Below are positions 34,313 to 37,111 of a DNA stretch of 37,111 nt, piece by piece. The DNA lies in contig KI301992.1 in NCBI GenBank assembly GCA_000471045.1, positions 824,932 to 862,042 on the forward strand. The letters run 5' to 3'. The translations under genes were made by a program, and so were the position numbers. Under the pieces are notes generated by a model. The model did no database searches and was not told the origin of the DNA. It saw nothing but the letters and a program-made list of their open reading frames with translations. Origin of the DNA: an actinobacterium LLX17 (GTDB taxonomy: Bacteria > Actinomycetota > Actinomycetes > Propionibacteriales > Nocardioidaceae). The stretch's first letter is position 1. Each line of letters starts with the position of its first letter.

Positions 34313-35415
34313 CTCCGTCTGATCGCCGCCGAGGGCCCGGCACCCCCGCCTGGCTTCCGATCCGCGACGAGCTGCGGGGCGAGGAGCCCTACGGCGCGCC
34401 GCAGCTCGACGTGCCGGTGCAGCTCAACACCAACGAGAACCCGTACGGCCCCAGCGACGCCGCGGCCGACGACATCGCCGCGTCAGTGCGCGCCGTCGCC
34501 ACGGGCCTCAACCGCTACCCCGACCGCGAGGCCACGGCGCTCCGCGAGGCCCTCGCGGCCTACCTCGGGCATGGCCTGGATGCCTCGCGGGTGTGGGCCG
34601 CCAACGGCTCCAACGAGGTCATGCAGCAGGTGCTGCAGGCATTCGGTGGTCCCGGGCGCACCGCCATCTCGTTCGCGCCGACCTATTCGATGTACCCGGA
34701 GTACGCGCGCAACACCCACACGCGCTGGGTCACCGGCCAGCGGCGCGACGACTTCACCGTCGACGTCGAGACGGCCCTCCAGCTGATCGCCACCGAGCAG
34801 CCGGACGTCGTCATCCTCACGTCGCCCAACAACCCGACCGGCACGGCGCTCGATCCCGAGCACACCCGAGCCGTCCTCGAGGCGGCCTCGGGCATCGTCG
34901 TGGTCGACGAGGCGTACGCCGAGTTCCGCCGCGCCGGCACACCCACGGCGCTGGAGCTGCTGGAGGAGTTCCCGCGACTCCTGGTCACCCGCACGATGAG
35001 CAAGGCGTTCGCGCTGGCGGGCGGGCGTCTCGGCTACGTCGCCGCGCACCCCGCCGTGATCAACGCCCTGCGGGTCGTGCGGCTGCCCTACCACCTCTCG
35101 GCTGTCACCCAGGCGACCGCCGAGGCCGCCCTGCGGCACACCGACGAGCTGCTGGCCCAGGTCGACGCGCTGCGAGACACGCGAGACCGGACCGCCGACC
35201 GTCTGCGCATGAGCGGCTTCACCGTCGCCGAGTCCGATGCGAACTTCGTGCTGTTCGGCACCTTCGCCGACCGCCACGCCACGTGGCAGGCGCTCGTCGA
35301 CCGCGGCGTGCTGGTGCGCGAGACCGGGCCCCTAGGATGGTTGCGCGTCTCGATCGGCACCCCGGCCGAGATGGAGACGTTCCACACGGCACTCCAGGAG
35401 GTGACCTCGGCATGA
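34309..35415 (+). CDS. hisC: Histidinol-phosphate aminotransferase HisC
   Basis: PLP enzyme of 368 aa converting imidazole-acetol phosphate and glutamate to histidinol phosphate. GTG 34309 overlaps the hisD stop. [11 protein letters not shown] near the N-terminus is characteristic of HisC. The PLP lysine is K232 in [26 protein letters not shown] and [10 protein letters not shown] hold the other cofactor contacts. The C-terminal [20 protein letters not shown] carries the substrate-carboxylate Arg. Ends with an AGGAGGTGA Shine-Dalgarno for hisB inside its last codons. Confidence 0.96.
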   Translation: MTPSDRRRGPGTPAWLPIRDELRGEEPYGAPQLDVPVQLNTNENPYGPSDAAADDIAASVRAVATGLNRYPDREATALREALAAYLGHGLDASRVWAANGSNEVMQQVLQAFGGPGRTAISFAPTYSMYPEYARNTHTRWVTGQRRDDFTVDVETALQLIATEQPDVVILTSPNNPTGTALDPEHTRAVLEAASGIVVVDEAYAEFRRAGTPTALELLEEFPRLLVTRTMSKAFALAGGRLGYVAAHPAVINALRVVRLPYHLSAVTQATAEAALRHTDELLAQVDALRDTRDRTADRLRMSGFTVAESDANFVLFGTFADRHATWQALVDRGVLVRETGPLGWLRVSIGTPAEMETFHTALQEVTSA

Positions 35416-36011
35416 GCAGGACTGCACGCATCGAGCGGAAGACCTCGGAGTCGCACGTCGTCGTCGAGCTCGACCTCGACGGCACCGGCACGCACGACAT
35501 CTCGACCGGTGTCGGCTTCTACGACCACATGCTGACGGCGTTCTCGCGCCACTCGCTGATCGACCTGACGGTGCGCACCGAGGGCGACCTGCACATCGAC
35601 GCCCACCACACCGTCGAGGACACCGCCATCTGCATCGGCGACGCCATCCGTGAGGCGCTCGGCGACAAGTCCGGCATCCGCCGCTACGGCAACGCCACCG
35701 TCCCGCTCGACGAGGCCATCGCCACGGCCGTCGTCGACGTCTCCGGACGCCCCTACTTCGTGCACTCCGGCGAGCCCGAGCGGCAGATCACCGTCGTCAT
35801 CGGCGGCGACTACAGCGGCTCGCTCACGTCGCACGTGCTGGAGTCGATCGCTCACCACGCCGGCGTCACGATGCACGTCACGCTGCTGGACGGTCGCGAC
35901 CCGCACCACATCGCCGAGGCGCAGTTCAAGGCCGTGGCCCGCGCGTTCCGCGAGGCGCTGGGGTTCGACCCGCGCGAGACGGGCGTGCCGTCCACCAAGG
36001 GAGCGCTCTAG
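35412..36011 (+). CDS. hisB: Imidazoleglycerol-phosphate dehydratase HisB
   Basis: Mn-dependent dehydratase of 199 aa, monofunctional as in actinobacteria, with no histidinol-phosphatase domain. Metal-binding histidines occur in two repeats: GFYDHML ... [14 protein letters not shown] and [12 protein letters not shown] ... [19 protein letters not shown] 35412 overlaps the hisC stop and is preceded by AGGAGGTGA (35396-35404) with 7-nt spacing, one of the strongest ribosome-binding sites in the window. Confidence 0.97.
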   Translation: MSRTARIERKTSESHVVVELDLDGTGTHDISTGVGFYDHMLTAFSRHSLIDLTVRTEGDLHIDAHHTVEDTAICIGDAIREALGDKSGIRRYGNATVPLDEAIATAVVDVSGRPYFVHSGEPERQITVVIGGDYSGSLTSHVLESIAHHAGVTMHVTLLDGRDPHHIAEAQFKAVARAFREALGFDPRETGVPSTKGAL

Positions 36012-36647
36012 GTGAGCGTTCCCCGCGTCGCGGTCCTCGACTACGGCTCGGGCAACCTCCGCTCGGCCGTGCGCGCTGTCGAGCGGGCGGGTGCTGAGGT
36101 CGAGCTGACCGCTGATCCGACCGTCGCCTACGAGGCCGACGGTCTGCTCGTGCCCGGCGTCGGAGCCTTCGAGGCCTGCATGGCCGGCCTGCGCGCGGTC
36201 GACGGTGAGCGACTCATCGAGCGTCGACTCATCGCCAACCGGCCCGTCATGGGCATCTGCGTGGGCATGCAGATCCTGTTCGGTGAGGGCATCGAGCACG
36301 GTGTGCGCACCGAGGGCTGCGGCGAGTGGCCCGGCACGGTCGAACGCCTGCAGGCCGCCGTGGTGCCGCACATGGGCTGGAACACGGTGCAGCCGCCCGA
36401 GGGCTCGCGGATGTTCGCAGGGCTGGAGGAGGAGCGGTTCTACTTCGTGCACTCCTACGGCGTGCGCACGTGGGAGGTCACCCCGGGCGGGCCCGTGGCG
36501 CCGCCGCAGGTGACGTGGACCGGGTACGACACCGACCGGTTCGTCTCGGCCGTCGAGCACGGACCCCTGTGGGCCACGCAGTTCCACCCCGAGAAGTCCG
36601 GCGACGCCGGCCGCCGCCTGCTCGAGAACTGGCTCGCCACTCTCTGA
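36012..36647 (+). CDS. hisH: Imidazole glycerol phosphate synthase glutaminase subunit HisH
   Basis: Class I glutamine amidotransferase of 211 aa that delivers ammonia to HisF. Catalytic triad C83 (GICVGMQ), H192 and E194 (QFHPEKS). [19 protein letters not shown] and PHMGWNTV are HisH landmarks. GTG 36012 directly follows the hisB stop. hisF is not in the window; in actinobacteria it normally lies just beyond hisA/priA. Confidence 0.96.
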   Translation: MSVPRVAVLDYGSGNLRSAVRAVERAGAEVELTADPTVAYEADGLLVPGVGAFEACMAGLRAVDGERLIERRLIANRPVMGICVGMQILFGEGIEHGVRTEGCGEWPGTVERLQAAVVPHMGWNTVQPPEGSRMFAGLEEERFYFVHSYGVRTWEVTPGGPVAPPQVTWTGYDTDRFVSAVEHGPLWATQFHPEKSGDAGRRLLENWLATL

Positions 36648-36716
36648 CCCCAAGTTTTGTGGCGTTGTGCCACGAAAACGACGCGGACGCGTGACACAAC
36701 GCTTCAAAATTCGGGG
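36648..36716. repeat. Large imperfect inverted repeat between hisH and hisA
   Basis: Arms 36648-36675 and 36689-36716 are complementary at 22 of 28 positions (24 counting G-U in RNA), with a 13-nt spacer. It begins on the first base after the hisH stop. The core GCGTTGTG/CACAACGC is perfect, and the ends carry CCCC/GGGG and TTTTG/CAAAA. A nested smaller hairpin GTGGC-GTTGT-GCCAC (36659-36673) is an alternative fold. It is AT-richer than its surroundings. It could be a terminator or attenuator separating hisH from hisA, a REP-like element or a protein-binding site. Confidence 0.75.
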
Positions 36717-36750
36717 AAGGGCTGGGGCCGAGGCGGGCCGCGCCGGACGA

Positions 36751-36756
36751 TACGAT
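36751..36756 (+). promoter_or_regulatory. -10 box of a leaderless hisA/priA promoter
   Basis: TACGAT ends 7 nt before GTG 36764. With the inverted repeat upstream it suggests hisA is transcribed separately from hisDCBH. Confidence 0.55.
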
Positions 36757-36763
36757 CGCCCGC

Positions 36764-37111
36764 GTGACCCTCGAGCTGCTGCCCGCCGTCGACGTCGCCG
36801 AGGGCCAGGCCGTGCGCCTGGTCCAGGGCGAGCTCGGCAGCGAGACCACCTACGGATCCCCCCTCGACGCCGCACTGCAGTGGCAGAGCGACGGAGCGGA
36901 GTGGATCCACCTCGTCGACCTCGACGCCGCCTTCGGCAAGGGCTCGAACCGTGAGCTGCTGGCCGAGGTCGTGGGCCGGCTCGACGTGAAGGTCGAGCTG
37001 TCCGGCGGCATCCGCGACGACGCCTCGCTCGAGGCCGCCCTCGCCACCGGTTGCCGACGCGTCAACCTCGGCACCGCCGCCCTCGAGAACCCCGAGTGGT
37101 GCCGCAGGGCC
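36764..37111 (+). CDS. priA: HisA/PriA phosphoribosyl isomerase, 3'-partial
   Basis: First 116 codons of a (beta-alpha)8 barrel ProFAR isomerase. [19 protein letters not shown] holds the first catalytic Asp (D10) region; [32 protein letters not shown] and [13 protein letters not shown] continue the typical series. The pattern ([22 protein letters not shown]) is that of actinobacterial PriA, which serves both histidine (HisA) and tryptophan (TrpF) synthesis; bifunctionality is inferred since the C-terminal half is missing. Start GTG 36764 follows a TACGAT box by 7 nt. The gene runs off the window. Confidence 0.92.
   Translation, partial: MTLELLPAVDVAEGQAVRLVQGELGSETTYGSPLDAALQWQSDGAEWIHLVDLDAAFGKGSNRELLAEVVGRLDVKVELSGGIRDDASLEAALATGCRRVNLGTAALENPEWCRRA

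Overview
The window is a GC-rich, gene-dense chromosomal segment of an actinobacterium. It carries the division and cell-wall (dcw) cluster and continues through housekeeping genes into the histidine operon. Evidence for the phylum: GC-rich codon use, Lsr2, Wag31-type DivIVA, SepF, YggT, a PriA-type HisA, an ileS T-box with an actinobacterial look, and repeated leaderless starts (a TANNNT box 7 nt before GTG/ATG). Gene order and protein style suggest Nocardioidales (Nocardioides/Aeromicrobium-like). That is an inference without a database search. There are no insertion sequences, phage genes, CRISPR arrays, tRNAs or rRNAs, and no gene-free stretch over 300 bp.

Region 1 (1-14087), dcw cluster on +: ftsL (5'-partial, frameshifted), ftsI, murE, murF (frameshifted), mraY, murD, ftsW, murG, murC, ftsQ, ftsZ. 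Most junctions are 4-nt ATGA/GTGA overlaps, so translation is probably coupled. The products make lipid II (MurC-F, MraY, MurG), polymerise and cross-link it at the septum (FtsW, FtsI) and build the Z ring (FtsZ, with FtsQ and FtsL). An Lsr2-type nucleoid protein gene on the minus strand interrupts the cluster between ftsI and murE. ftsZ has its own upstream region with a hairpin, a 13-bp direct repeat and a promoter-proximal palindrome.

Region 2 (14088-17230), post-ftsZ genes on +: pgeF, yggS, sepF, yggT, divIVA. They cover peptidoglycan editing, PLP homeostasis, Z-ring anchoring and polar growth. A perfect 19-bp hairpin separates them from convergent ileS.

Region 3 (17327-24094): ileS on the minus strand with a T-box leader, then dksA/traR-type zinc finger, lspA, an RluD-type pseudouridine synthase and an AlaA-type aminotransferase on +.

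Region 4 (24114-27119): an unrecognised coiled-coil protein, possibly related to type VII secretion substrates, on the minus strand. It is divergent from a DrrA/DrrB-type ABC exporter that ends in a strong hairpin.

Region 5 (27227-32952): dnaE with an intact PHP metal site, a small membrane protein, and a minus-strand benE-ybaK pair.

Region 6 (32993-37111): hisD-hisC-hisB-hisH, then a large imperfect inverted repeat and a separately promoted hisA/priA that runs off the window. No wholly new system is obvious. The best leads are regulatory: the Lsr2 gene inside dcw, the ftsQ-ftsZ and hisH-hisA intergenic elements, the paired operator-like palindromes before the ABC exporter, and the uncharacterised coiled-coil gene.
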